NCBI GenBank assembly: GCA_910574745.1
Contig: CAJTCE010000007.1
Coordinates: 1 to 64,000 of the forward strand
Direction of reading: 5' to 3'
Origin: Lachnospiraceae bacterium
GTDB lineage: Bacteria; Bacillota; Clostridia; Lachnospirales; Lachnospiraceae
DNA length: 64,000 nucleotides
Made by a program: the position numbers and the translations under genes. Below are positions 23,584 to 32,143 of the stretch, one piece after another (positions within the stretch are counted from its first letter, which is position 1; the number at the start of each line of letters is the position of its first letter). The notes under the pieces are model-generated. The model saw only the letters and a program-made list of their open reading frames with translations, did not search any database and was not told the DNA's origin.

Positions 23584-25250
23584 TCTTCCGACAGAGCTTT
23601 ATATTGATTCAGAATATTTCCTGCACGGTAATAGGAAAAATTGAAATCAAGTATCCCCATTTCATTAGACAAATCCGCTTTATACGCTAAATTCCGACCA
23701 TAGAGACTATATGGTCCCGGATGACTTTCCCCTTTAAAAAGGTCTTCTTTTATCCTTTCATCCTCATCCAGAATCTCCTTTATGATTCCCGCTTCTTCCA
23801 TAGCCGGTATGGCATCAGTGCTTAAAAGTGCAAGATAACCTAAATCCACATCCTCCCTGTTATAGGTCAGATTATATTTGGCAATGAAATAATCCGGTTT
23901 TGCCAGGGAAAAGATGATATAGAATATGGTAACAGTCACTGTTACAAATTGCAATAACGGAAAATTGTTTTTATATATGGTAACAATACAACCTACCAGC
24001 AAAACTGTAATAACAGCCAATGCCCAAAGCACCAGAATCCGTAAAAAAGTAAGCTGGTAATTTTCAATATACAGAATCATCCTCATGGCTGAAGAAGCAA
24101 TCATAATAAAAGTACAGCTGGAAAATAGGCTTAAAATCCCTTTCAATATCTTATTTTCCCGAAATCTGGAAATACAGATTAAAATAATGATTAAATTAAT
24201 CATGCAGACAAAGAGCAGCTGAAAAAATCCTTCCCTTGCATAGGCAGCATAAGTATATCCTTCCGGTAAATCAAAGCTGCCCAAGAACAGATAGGATATC
24301 TGTATTATGGAAAAAACCAGATAAACAACTGTTATAATGGAAAGAAATGTAATTCCTACCACCGGCTCCCAACGGCTTTTCTCGGAGACAACACTGTTCA
24401 TTGTACCATCTGCCAGATACGCTATTATACCATAGGAACCGAGAATACCTGCTACCAGCAATACAAACAGCCAAACAGGTTTTTCGGGCAGTCTGATACC
24501 AAAAAACAGTCTTATAAATAAATCCCTGAATACTGCATCCGCACTTACCAGTAAGCCAACTATAACCAATAGCAGGGGGATTGAAATAAAAACACCGAGC
24601 CAGATATATTTTGTAATACCCGATTTTTCACTTTCATTTTTCTTAAGGAACTTTCCCGCCGACCGAAAAGGATAGCCGATATAAGCGATTGCAGCAAAGG
24701 GAAGTATAAATATTTCCCCACAGAACTTTCCAAAGCTCCACCTTTCCGTATCACAAAAATGAGTTAAAAGAAAACTTAAAAGCAGTAAAAACATGCCACA
24801 GGTATTAAAAATGATGAGTATCAGACTTCCTGTAAGACAGTTGCCGACGCTTAAAATAAACCAGGCAGCCAGATAAAACCAGGCATTTTTTCCTGTCTTT
24901 ATGTCCAGACGTTTAAACCCGCCTAAAAGGAAGCCTATGGTTACAAGGGAAAGAACCGGCAGGGTAATTCCGTGAAAGCCTTTGTACAAACAGATTGTAA
25001 AGAAAATTCCATAGATAAGGCATCCCATTCCGAAATATCGGAAATCGCCCAGCATTTTCCGAAGCCTCTGCCCCATTCTTTTTGATTGTGATATTCCATT
25101 TTGTATGACTGCACCTGAAGTATTTGTAACAGGAACATTTACTGACAACCCGTTCATTACTGATTCATTCATTGTAGTTCCATTCATTACCGGCTCATTT
25201 ATTCTAGAATTATTTATTACCGGCGTGCCCGTTGAAAACTCATTATTCAT
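23580..25250 (-). CDS. DUF4173-family polytopic membrane protein
   Basis: The 556-residue protein has about 12 membrane segments and the family's C-terminal block AKPDYFIAKYNLTYNREDVD, then GYLALLSTDAIPAM, which identifies DUF4173 (PF13777). The first 55 residues are unusual: a polar, low-complexity region with repeating VMNG/VN units (EPVMNGTTMNESVMNG). AGGAGG lies nine bases before the ATG. It overlaps the HTH gene by eight bases, so the two are translationally linked. Confidence 0.85.
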   Translation of the reverse strand: MNNEFSTGTPVINNSRINEPVMNGTTMNESVMNGLSVNVPVTNTSGAVIQNGISQSKRMGQRLRKMLGDFRYFGMGCLIYGIFFTICLYKGFHGITLPVLSLVTIGFLLGGFKRLDIKTGKNAWFYLAAWFILSVGNCLTGSLILIIFNTCGMFLLLLSFLLTHFCDTERWSFGKFCGEIFILPFAAIAYIGYPFRSAGKFLKKNESEKSGITKYIWLGVFISIPLLLVIVGLLVSADAVFRDLFIRLFFGIRLPEKPVWLFVLLVAGILGSYGIIAYLADGTMNSVVSEKSRWEPVVGITFLSIITVVYLVFSIIQISYLFLGSFDLPEGYTYAAYAREGFFQLLFVCMINLIIILICISRFRENKILKGILSLFSSCTFIMIASSAMRMILYIENYQLTFLRILVLWALAVITVLLVGCIVTIYKNNFPLLQFVTVTVTIFYIIFSLAKPDYFIAKYNLTYNREDVDLGYLALLSTDAIPAMEEAGIIKEILDEDERIKEDLFKGESHPGPYSLYGRNLAYKADLSNEMGILDFNFSYYRAGNILNQYKALSEE

Positions 25251-25479
25251 TATCAGTTACCTCCTCTAAAGTTTCCGTATCTTCCCGCCATTCCAGAATA
25301 TCGCCCGGCTGGCATTCCAATGCCTTACAAATTTTATTGAGAGTATCAATTTTTATGGCTTTTGCCTTACCGTTTTTCAGAATGGATATATTCGCCATAG
25401 TGATTCCCACTTTTTCCGATAATTCGGTAACGCTCATTTTTCGTTTAGCCAATACAACATCAATATTTATAACAATCAT
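25243..25479 (-). CDS. YozG-like XRE regulator (78 aa)
   Basis: The ATG at 25479 with GAGG eight bases upstream gives a 78-residue protein that is a Cro/CI HTH of the YozG type (MSVTELSEKVGITMANISIL, then ICKALECQPGDILE) with an acidic tail. Together with the DUF2975 protein encoded 10 bases upstream it forms the well-known DUF2975-YozG pair of Firmicutes. It probably represses the operon through the palindromes at 26065-26103. Confidence 0.85.
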   Translation of the reverse strand: MIVINIDVVLAKRKMSVTELSEKVGITMANISILKNGKAKAIKIDTLNKICKALECQPGDILEWREDTETLEEVTDNE

Positions 25480-25489
25480 ATTTTCCACC

Positions 25490-25969
25490 TCAAATTGTCA
25501 ATTCCGATTCTTTTTTCAATACTGCAGCCTTATAAACCAGATGGGATAAAGCTGCTGCCGCTACTGTTACGGTTATTCCTACGAAAACTATGACTATGGA
25601 CAGTAATACCACCATCACATGGCTTAAATCCAAAAAGTAAAAAATGATACTCCCCACAAATAGAAAAAACGAATCAAATGCTGCTAAGCCTGCTATATAT
25701 TTCAACAGCCTTGCATTGATATCTGAAAAGGAATTATCTTTTCCTATTTCTGAAGCAATTTTCCACCCACAGATCAAGACCAGATAACAGGGAATTGCTG
25801 TAATCCACAAAAAAATCATCCAGGGAAGATAACAATCCTCATAGCCTTTTGCACTGTTAATGATAACCCTGCCCCATACGGGAAGAAAATAAAAGTAAAT
25901 AATCAAGCCGCATATTCCTATTCCGATGATAACGGCTTTTAATGAATTTGCCAAACCTTTCTGACTCAT
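25490..25969 (-). CDS. DUF2975 membrane protein
   Basis: The ATG at 25969 (AGGAGG upstream) starts a 159-residue protein with four membrane helices and the DUF2975 pattern (FSDINARLLKYIAGLAAFDS, ending with VYKAAVLKKESELTI). It precedes the YozG-like regulator by 10 bases. Such pairs are thought to be self-contained membrane-linked regulatory modules. The stimulus is unknown. Confidence 0.8.
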   Translation of the reverse strand: MSQKGLANSLKAVIIGIGICGLIIYFYFLPVWGRVIINSAKGYEDCYLPWMIFLWITAIPCYLVLICGWKIASEIGKDNSFSDINARLLKYIAGLAAFDSFFLFVGSIIFYFLDLSHVMVVLLSIVIVFVGITVTVAAAALSHLVYKAAVLKKESELTI

Positions 25970-26039
25970 AATAGACCTCCTGTTTTGCTTTATTGCATTT
26001 TGCTTGCTGCACTTTACCTTGCAAGTTAACGTTTTCCAT

Positions 26040-26103
26040 AATATACCACCAATAAAATAAAGTGTCAATAAATATTTATTGATTTACGATAAGTATTTAT
26101 TGA
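26040..26103 (-). promoter_or_regulatory. DUF2975-YozG operon promoter with two operator copies
   Basis: Minus strand TTGACA (26068-26063), 17 bases, TATATT (26045-26040). The -35 lies at the end of a perfect 18-bp palindrome TCAATAAATATTTATTGA (26065-26082). Its half-site TATTTATTGA recurs at 26094-26103, exactly 21 bases (two helical turns) away. The site is suited to cooperative binding by the small HTH regulator. Confidence 0.7.
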
Positions 26104-26319
26104 CACATCTTTTACTGAAAAGAAAAAACCTTCTGGAGCAATATTCAGGCTGAGTTGCAATTCCGTAGAGACCAGCCCTGTCTCTTCCTGATGTATCTCC
26201 GGTATCTCCAGAGCCAATAATGATTTCCTTAAAAGGTAGCTGATTGTCTGTTAAGATAATCGCTGCCTAAAGGTAAACGATACTCAGTTTTTATGTGTAT
26301 CGTTCCCTACATATAAAGC

Positions 26320-27033
26320 TTAAACTTCACTACCCATTTGTGTCTTTGTTGAAATCAAACGAGTTCTTCCTTCAACCTTGACCATATTTTCCAATTCCTT
26401 TATTGCGTCCTTTGCAATCCATGCCTGTGTCTTATTGCCGTTGTTTAACAGTTCATGCGCAACCAAAAGAGCTTTTTCGTTATAATCGAAATCCCTTTTT
26501 CCAATTTCTTTTAATGCCCACGCTACAGCTTTCTTTATATGCTCATGCTCAATGTCCTGTGTTTCCCTTATCAATCTCAAATACTTATCCAAAGTATCGT
26601 TGGGGAGTTTTTTATCATGTATTGCAGATGTAGCCATCAGAGTATAAGCAGCACGTTTTTTGTAAATATGAGTAGAAGTAATCCATTTATAAATAAATTC
26701 CTCGTAGCCTTTCATCTTGGCTATCAGGTTTTTGCATAAATGGTCACACAAATCCCACGAAACAACTTCGCTCATAAGTTTCTCAATATCTGAATGTATT
26801 ATGTCTTTTCTGTCGAATATAAGAACTGCTAAAAGCTTCGCTTCATGGTAACCGGTATTCCATAGTTCAAATGCAAGTTCATTAGATTTGCCTATTCTTT
26901 TTGCAATATTTCTTATTTCTCCTGTCGATACGCCAATACTATATTCCCCCGGTATACCCATTTTCATCACGTTTGCCTTGTATTTTTCCGAAGCCTGTGA
27001 TTGTAATTCTTTTATTATTTTTCTGCAATCCAT
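26320..27033 (-). CDS. DNA alkylation repair protein (AlkD-like)
   Basis: The 237-residue all-helical protein matches the HEAT-like AlkD family (PF08713): YSIGVSTGEIRNIAKRIGKS, HEAKLLAVLIFDRK, then the VSWDLCDHLCKNLI and KRAAYTLMATSAIHDKK blocks and KKAVAWALKEIGKRD. Family members remove alkylated bases without base flipping. The N-terminal coding region overlaps the decayed C-terminus of an SRPBCC gene on the same strand. It appears intact. Confidence 0.88.
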   Translation of the reverse strand: MDCRKIIKELQSQASEKYKANVMKMGIPGEYSIGVSTGEIRNIAKRIGKSNELAFELWNTGYHEAKLLAVLIFDRKDIIHSDIEKLMSEVVSWDLCDHLCKNLIAKMKGYEEFIYKWITSTHIYKKRAAYTLMATSAIHDKKLPNDTLDKYLRLIRETQDIEHEHIKKAVAWALKEIGKRDFDYNEKALLVAHELLNNGNKTQAWIAKDAIKELENMVKVEGRTRLISTKTQMGSEV

Positions 27034-27430
27034 AAATCCTCTCCAATTCCTTTCTTAAATCGTTTATGAATAAGCCCTGCTGTTTTTTCAAAAAAGCTTT
27101 TATAAACGGTTTCATTATAATTTTTTTGCGGTAACATCTTCCGTAAAATCAACTTCCGTTTCTTCGCCTTTAGAAACGAAAATCCCTGTCCAATGTCCTT
27201 TCATGTTACTGTTTTCCATATCAAACTCCCAACGCTTGAGTGGCTCAAATGCAGTGACAGTGAATGTAGTTGCATATCCGTCCTTTGTATATTCAACAAA
27301 CTATGTTTCACTTATCGTGTCTATTTTACTTAAATCACTGCGCCATTGATATTTTTCTAATGAGGTAACTATTATTCCTCACGTCCTGTATGTTGTAACG
27401 AAATACGGCTTTTATGTTTGAAAAAGCCAT
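27018..27430 (-). pseudogene. SRPBCC-family protein, multiply disrupted
   Basis: A ribosome site (GGAGG) and ATG at 27430 open a frame (MAFSNIKAVFRYNIQDVRN) that loses register near 27374. The next frame reads VTSLEKYQWRSDL, meets an in-frame TAG at 27303-27301, then continues FVEYTKDGYATTFTVTAFEP through MENSNMKGHWTGIFVSKGEE to AKKL and a stop. The C-terminal KPFIKAFLKKQQ-LFINDLRKEL is in yet another frame. These pieces follow the order of a START-like polyketide-cyclase/SRPBCC protein. At least one stop and two frameshifts show decay. Confidence 0.75.
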
Positions 27431-27536
27431 ACCTATTTCCTCCACTATTCCAATCTGTTAATCTGCTCTTTGTTATATTACCACAAATGCACTCACAATT
27501 ACATTAAATTTCACTCAATCTCTCTTTGCCATATTA

Positions 27537-28130
27537 TTAGCAATCATCATCTGCCTTACCCGTTCCCTCTGCTCGGTGCTGACCGCCCTTGGCTTTTAGT
27601 AGCTGACGTATGACCGCTTTATCCCTTGTGTAGAAGGTAGCGGTCTGTTCCGCACACGTTTCCGCTTTATTCTGCTCCCCAAACTGATAGATTAAGTTGA
27701 TTTTATCAGCGTTAAAAGGTATCTGAAAATTTGCGCCCTTACCTAAACGCTCCACGCCCACGCACTTAGGGAGATTTCTTGTCAGTTCGTAATTATCCCT
27801 CGCTGTGATTGTTCCATGACTGTTGGTCTGCCTTACCTCGACTTCACACTGGCTTTTCTGCTCCAACACAAGCCATTGGTATTTGTCGTTTTCTTTGGTA
27901 AATACGGTCTGATGCGCATTGGAATGTGTCTTGTTACGGATATATTTGTCGGTGGCGCTGTAATAATCTAAAATCTGCTGTTCCTGCTTTTTTTCATGGA
28001 CTTTTCCCTCCTGTGATGTGGATTGATTGGTTTCGGTGCTGATATATGGTTTTCTTCCGTTTATTGTGGGGAGATTGGCTTGCGGAATATTGTTGACGGG
28101 TATTTCTCCGATTGGGGAATAAGGGTTCAA
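27537..28130 (-). CDS. Hypothetical protein, 197 aa, downstream of two radical SAM genes
   Basis: The start is a TTG (28130) with GGAGG seven bases upstream. The product has a Pro/Asn-rich N-terminus (MNPYSPIGEIPVNNIPQANL), a charged middle and a C-terminal region with two Cys separated by about 40 residues and a basic/polar tail. There are no membrane segments and no recognised family. By eye its base composition is more GC-rich than the flanking pseudogene and radical SAM genes, a hint of separate origin. It may be co-transcribed with the radical SAM pair (18-base gap). Confidence 0.55.
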   Translation of the reverse strand: MNPYSPIGEIPVNNIPQANLPTINGRKPYISTETNQSTSQEGKVHEKKQEQQILDYYSATDKYIRNKTHSNAHQTVFTKENDKYQWLVLEQKSQCEVEVRQTNSHGTITARDNYELTRNLPKCVGVERLGKGANFQIPFNADKINLIYQFGEQNKAETCAEQTATFYTRDKAVIRQLLKAKGGQHRAEGTGKADDDC

Positions 28131-28148
28131 TCCAATACCTCCATATTT

Positions 28149-29402
28149 TTATAGCTCCATCCCACTCGGAAACGCCTCTTTTTGCATAAGCCCCCACATC
28201 TTATCTATATAGGACAAGGTATAGAAATTCTCATAGTAATGATAATAAAATGCACCCTTTAACGTCATATGATAAACGCCCTTTTCTTCCCTGAGAAATC
28301 CCAGACATTTCGCAATCCAAAACTCAAACCCATACATCTTTTTTAACGGAACTTTGAAAAACTCTTCAAAATCAGCCGGATCCACTTTCGTACTGTAAGC
28401 AGTCCAGAACAAATAATATACCATTCTCTGTCGCAAAGTAAAACGGATTGTTAAGGATGTGGAAAGAAGCCCCTTATCAATCCGCCCACAATATTCCTCT
28501 ACGGAAAAGGTATTGATCTTAAATTGCTCCTGTAAAAGTGTGGTTGCCGAACAGCCAAAACCAAGAAAATTATCTCTGGTCATGGAAGAATACCGGACGT
28601 TTTCTCCCTTGGAAAAAGTCCAGATAGAGTCACGGATATAACCTTTGCCCAGACAATAATCGGTAATGTCATCCAACAGCTTCCTCTTTTCCCTTTTTGC
28701 CATGGTCCGGACAGGACTTTCCGTAAATGTGAAATCAATAAAGGGATAGATGGCAATATGATTGGCTCCGTTTGCAAAAGCGGTATCAATATCTGACTTT
28801 AAATCCTCAAAGGTCTGTCCCGGCAGCGCAAAGATAAAATCCATGGAAACGGTTTCAAAAGAGACTGCCTTTAAGGCATTCTTTATGGCGGAAATATCAA
28901 CATTTTTTCGTCCTAAAACCGCCTGATGCTTTTCCCCAAAAGACTGGATTCCAATGCTGATTTTCGTCACGCCTGCGTCCTTTAAGGTCTGTAAAAGAGG
29001 AACATTTACATTATCCGGATGCAGCTCTACGCCTATGCCTTCCGTTATCATGAAATGTTTCTGAATCGCTTCAATAATCTCTTTTATCCGACCCGCGGCA
29101 AGAGCAGGCGTTCCGCCGCCAAAATACAGACTGGTTACCGCTTTCCTGCTCTTTATCTGTCTTCCCGCCATATGGACTTCTTTTATTAAAGCATCAATAT
29201 ATCTATCGCAGGCTTCTTTGGAATAAACAATCTTACAATAGGGACAGAAATTACAAATGCTGCTGCAAAAAGGAATATGAACATATAAACCCAGATTCCG
29301 GCATTCTGCAAAAGAAAGCTGTTCATCAAATTCATTTGTAAAAATAAATGGCTTTATGGAACGCGTCAGCCACATTCTGGTCAGATTTGTAATTGTGCTC
29401 AT
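28149..29402 (-). CDS. HemN-like radical SAM protein
   Basis: The 417-residue protein has the HemN-type cluster LYVHIPFCSSICNFCPYC, i.e. CxxxCxxC binding a [4Fe-4S] cluster, followed by the TSLYFGGGTPA SAM-contact motif, a GVELHPDNV strand and KISIGIQSFG. The C-terminal HemN/HemW domain (from about 300) is present. Proteins of this shape include the heme chaperone HemW and class C radical SAM methylases; the Cx3Cx2C plus extra C (CPYC) fits either. AGGAG lies upstream of the ATG. It follows another radical SAM gene by seven bases, so the two form an operon. Confidence 0.85.
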   Translation of the reverse strand: MSTITNLTRMWLTRSIKPFIFTNEFDEQLSFAECRNLGLYVHIPFCSSICNFCPYCKIVYSKEACDRYIDALIKEVHMAGRQIKSRKAVTSLYFGGGTPALAAGRIKEIIEAIQKHFMITEGIGVELHPDNVNVPLLQTLKDAGVTKISIGIQSFGEKHQAVLGRKNVDISAIKNALKAVSFETVSMDFIFALPGQTFEDLKSDIDTAFANGANHIAIYPFIDFTFTESPVRTMAKREKRKLLDDITDYCLGKGYIRDSIWTFSKGENVRYSSMTRDNFLGFGCSATTLLQEQFKINTFSVEEYCGRIDKGLLSTSLTIRFTLRQRMVYYLFWTAYSTKVDPADFEEFFKVPLKKMYGFEFWIAKCLGFLREEKGVYHMTLKGAFYYHYYENFYTLSYIDKMWGLMQKEAFPSGMEL

Positions 29403-29409
29403 AATTCTC

Positions 29410-30312
29410 CTATATGTATTTTAAATATGTCCTCAGCATTTCAAAAATTATTTTGATATTGCCACGGAATAAAAGGGTATATTCTGCCACAAAGAAATAG
29501 CCGCATTTTTCACACAAGCCCTCTACTTCAATGCATCTCCCGCAAGTGCTTAATTTACCGTTTTCCATTACCACACATTGATGGCATGGCGTAGGAAAGC
29601 TGTTCCTGATCAGGTAAGGAAAAGCGCTTTTCAAATTAAAGACCGGCGCACCCTCTTTCATCATCTTTGCAATCACATTACAACAGACTGCTTTTTCCCT
29701 CGGGCTTAGTAAAAGCTCCTTTGTATCGGGATAAGGAGTATGAAAGTTAAAGGAAACCGCACGGACATTGGGCATATTTTTTGCCTTTAAACACACATCA
29801 CGGATTCCGTTTTTATTAATCTGATTAATTGCCATATAAAAGCATATATTATCCGAAGTGGCATTTTGAACATTCTCCATAATAATATCATAGGTATCGC
29901 CCCGTATTTTGTTATGCTGCAGGCGGTTTCCGTCCAGACTTAACAAAATCAGATCAGCTTCCGGTAAATCAATGGGGAATGTGCCGTTTGTAACCACATT
30001 TACAATCAGAAATCCCATTTTTTTCGCTTCCGTTACCAAATCCCGTAAGGACTTTTCTCCATCCTTCCACAAAAAGGTTTCCCCACCGCAGAAAAAAAGA
30101 ATGCGAATGCCCATATCATACAGCTGCCGCATTTCTTTTTTAATCTGCTTATAGGGATGGACGACTGCTGTAATGTTATTGACCGAGCAATGTTTACATT
30201 TTAAATTACATTTATCCGTAAGGATTATAGTACCGAGGATGGGGTCCTTTTTCCGAAAAAGGACGGTTTTAATCCCAAATCCGGCAAAGTATGCAAAAGA
30301 AGATAATTTCAT
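29410..30312 (-). CDS. Radical SAM protein with a C-terminal Cys-rich (SPASM-like) domain
   Basis: From the ATG at 30312 (GGAG seven bases upstream) the 300-residue protein has the radical SAM core CNLKCKHCSVN (CxxxCxxC), the glycine-rich FFCGGETFLW motif and an NVVTNGTF strand. Toward the end are Cys residues CHQC...STCGRC...GLCEKC that could ligate auxiliary Fe-S clusters, as in SPASM/twitch maturases. It is the first of a two-enzyme radical SAM operon. Its substrate (peptide, tRNA or cofactor) is not evident and no classic RiPP precursor is adjacent. Confidence 0.82.
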   Translation of the reverse strand: MKLSSFAYFAGFGIKTVLFRKKDPILGTIILTDKCNLKCKHCSVNNITAVVHPYKQIKKEMRQLYDMGIRILFFCGGETFLWKDGEKSLRDLVTEAKKMGFLIVNVVTNGTFPIDLPEADLILLSLDGNRLQHNKIRGDTYDIIMENVQNATSDNICFYMAINQINKNGIRDVCLKAKNMPNVRAVSFNFHTPYPDTKELLLSPREKAVCCNVIAKMMKEGAPVFNLKSAFPYLIRNSFPTPCHQCVVMENGKLSTCGRCIEVEGLCEKCGYFFVAEYTLLFRGNIKIIFEMLRTYLKYI

Positions 30313-30383
30313 ATACAATCTCCAAGGCCGAACAAATCTGCCTGAGCCGTTATTTTACTCTCGCAGCATTCTACAAATGAAAG

Positions 30384-30473
30384 CTTGTGCCCTTTAGGGT
30401 ACTTGTGCTCTTTAGAATACTTGTGCTCTTTAGAGTACTTGTGCTCTTTAGAGTACTTGTGCCCTTTAGGGCA
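30384..30473. repeat. Five tandem 18-bp palindromic repeats
   Basis: Five contiguous 18-bp units lie just upstream of the radical SAM operon and downstream of ahcY. The typical unit contains GTGCTCTTTAGAGTAC, a short inverted repeat. The first and last units change both arms together (CCCT...AGGG instead of CTCT...AGAG), so pairing is preserved; the second unit has a mismatch (AGAA). Covarying arms suggest selection on a palindrome (protein-binding site) or hairpin. Translated, they form a repeating STSTLK/LVLFRV pattern, but neither strand has a ribosome site. Confidence 0.8.
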
Positions 30474-30485
30474 TTATTCATGAAA

Positions 30486-30518
30486 ATAAAGGTTGAAAGA
30501 AAATCCTTCAACCTTTAT
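30486..30518. terminator. ahcY terminator (dispersed 27-bp hairpin family)
   Basis: The 12-bp perfect stem ATAAAGGTTGAA/TTCAACCTTTAT (30486-30497, 30507-30518) follows the ahcY stop by about 25 bases and is followed on the minus strand by a T-rich TTTTC. The inner 27 bases recur with two changes at 41532-41558. Confidence 0.75.
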
Positions 30519-30542
30519 TACTTACAATATAAAATGCTTTTA

Positions 30543-31781
30543 TCAGCCGTACAGATATTTTTCCTGCTCAGGCGTTAACACATCAATTTCTTTTCCAAGG
30601 AAGTTTAATTTCCTGATGGCAACATCCCGGTCTACTTCTTCAGGAACATCAATAAGCTTCTCTGTCAAGGTATCGCCTTTTTCTACCAGATATTTAGCGG
30701 ATAATGCCTGAATCGCAAAGCTCATATCCATAATCTCCGCAGGATGTCCGTCGCCGCAGGCAAGATTAACCAGTCTGCCTTCGCCGAGAACACAGAGGGT
30801 ATTTCCGTTGGATAATTCATAACCCATAATATTCTTGCGCATTTCTTTGGAGGAAACTGCAATTTCGCGAAGCCTTGCCATATTGATTTCACAATCGAAA
30901 TGACCTGCGTTACAGAGAATTGCACCGTCCTTCATTTCCATAAAATCTTCTTCGTCAATAACCTTGTCGCAGCCGGTAACGGTAACAAAGAAATCGCCAT
31001 ACTTTGCAGCCTCTTTCATAGGCATAACATCAAAGCCGTCCATAACCGCTTCGATTGCTTTTACCGGATCGATTTCCGTTACGATTACCTGTGCGCCCAG
31101 TCCCTTTGCCCTCATGGCAGTTCCTTTGCCGCACCAGCCATAGCCCGCCACAACAACGGTTTTGCCCGCCACGATCAGATTGGTTGTGCGGTTAATGCCG
31201 TCCCATACAGACTGACCTGTACCGTATCTGTTGTCAAAGAAATGCTTACACTGTGCATTATTTACACGTACCATGGGGAACTGCAGCTTTCCTGCACGGT
31301 TCATAGTCTCTAAACGGATAATGCCGGTTGTAGTCTCCTCGCATCCGCCGATAACCTGGGGAATCAAATCGGCAAACTCCGTATGCATCATATTTACCAG
31401 ATCGCCGCCGTCATCAATAATAATGTTGGGACCTACCTTTAATACCTGACGGATGTGGTGGTTATATTCTTCATCCGTAGCGTCATACCACGCATGAACC
31501 TCCAATCCTGCTGCCACTAAAGCTGCCGCCACATCATCCTGTGTGGACAAGGGATTGGAACCTGTTACATACATCTCAGCACCGCCGGCTTTTAATACCT
31601 TACAAAGGTAAGCTGTCTTTGCCTCTAAATGAACGGATAAGGCAATCTTCTTGCCTGCAAAAGGCTTTGTCTTTTCAAATTCCGCCTCCAAAGTCCTAAG
31701 AAGATCACAATTCCTTTTTACCCATTCGATTTTCTGCTCTCCGCTGGGAGCCAGATTAATGTCTCTGATTTCGCTGCTCAT
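30543..31781 (-). CDS. ahcY: S-adenosylhomocysteinase
   Basis: The 412-residue protein has the SAHase hallmarks: the NAD-binding VVVAGYGWCGKGTAMRAKGL segment, the GNSNPLSTQDDVAAAL-like region (here GSNPLSTQDDVAAALVAAGL), the DDGGDL motif and the C-terminal LAPEQEKYLYG-like end. It splits S-adenosylhomocysteine to adenosine and homocysteine, relieving inhibition of SAM-dependent methylation. The ATG at 31781 has GGAGG; the longer frame's first 12 residues are not needed. It lies upstream of two radical SAM genes in the same orientation, separated by a terminator and the 18-bp repeats. Confidence 0.95.
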   Translation of the reverse strand: MSSEIRDINLAPSGEQKIEWVKRNCDLLRTLEAEFEKTKPFAGKKIALSVHLEAKTAYLCKVLKAGGAEMYVTGSNPLSTQDDVAAALVAAGLEVHAWYDATDEEYNHHIRQVLKVGPNIIIDDGGDLVNMMHTEFADLIPQVIGGCEETTTGIIRLETMNRAGKLQFPMVRVNNAQCKHFFDNRYGTGQSVWDGINRTTNLIVAGKTVVVAGYGWCGKGTAMRAKGLGAQVIVTEIDPVKAIEAVMDGFDVMPMKEAAKYGDFFVTVTGCDKVIDEEDFMEMKDGAILCNAGHFDCEINMARLREIAVSSKEMRKNIMGYELSNGNTLCVLGEGRLVNLACGDGHPAEIMDMSFAIQALSAKYLVEKGDTLTEKLIDVPEEVDRDVAIRKLNFLGKEIDVLTPEQEKYLYG

Positions 31782-32143
31782 AAATTTTCCTCCATACATT
31801 ATAATTTTATAATTCATTTCCTGCCGGTAAATTTACTAATTATTAGTTTACCTTTTACTTTTCGTGCTGACAAGTCCTTTTGTCCATTCCTGAAACATTT
31901 CTTTTAAAATCAAGAACCATTGGCTCTTTGTTCATGTATGTAATACGATAGATTGGAAAATGTCGAGGAATATAAGATTTTATCAACCTGCAATGAAAGC
32001 GAAAAGCAATAAAACCGAAAACTACAAAATACAGAAAAGGATTGCGCTTATTTTTAAATAATGTTACAATTTGTTACACTTCATTTCATATATTCTTATA
32101 GAAATTTTTAGAAGTCTACTTTTTTACGGGGGATCATTCAATT
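31782..32143. other. Divergent ahcY/degV intergenic region
   Basis: This 362-base AT-rich gap holds the divergent start regions of ahcY and the DegV gene. An inverted repeat GGTAAA...TTTACC with an inner CTAATnATTAG palindrome (31826-31852) lies about 45 bases before ahcY and is a candidate operator. No RNA gene or small ORF stands out, and the SAH riboswitch core was not recognised. Confidence 0.5.

Noticed and set aside
26100-26319. Possible coding remnant on the minus strand (reads ALEIPEIHQEETGLV)
   Set aside because: No start, no ribosome site and no recognisable family; the two candidate frames are equally poor.
30384-30481. RiPP precursor for the radical SAM enzymes (repeating STSTLK peptide on the minus strand)
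   Set aside because: The ATG at 30481 has no ribosome site and directly follows a terminator; the repeat is better explained by its palindromic DNA.
31782-31980. SAH riboswitch upstream of ahcY
   Set aside because: The conserved core and pseudoknot of the SAH riboswitch are not visible; only a simple inverted repeat is present.
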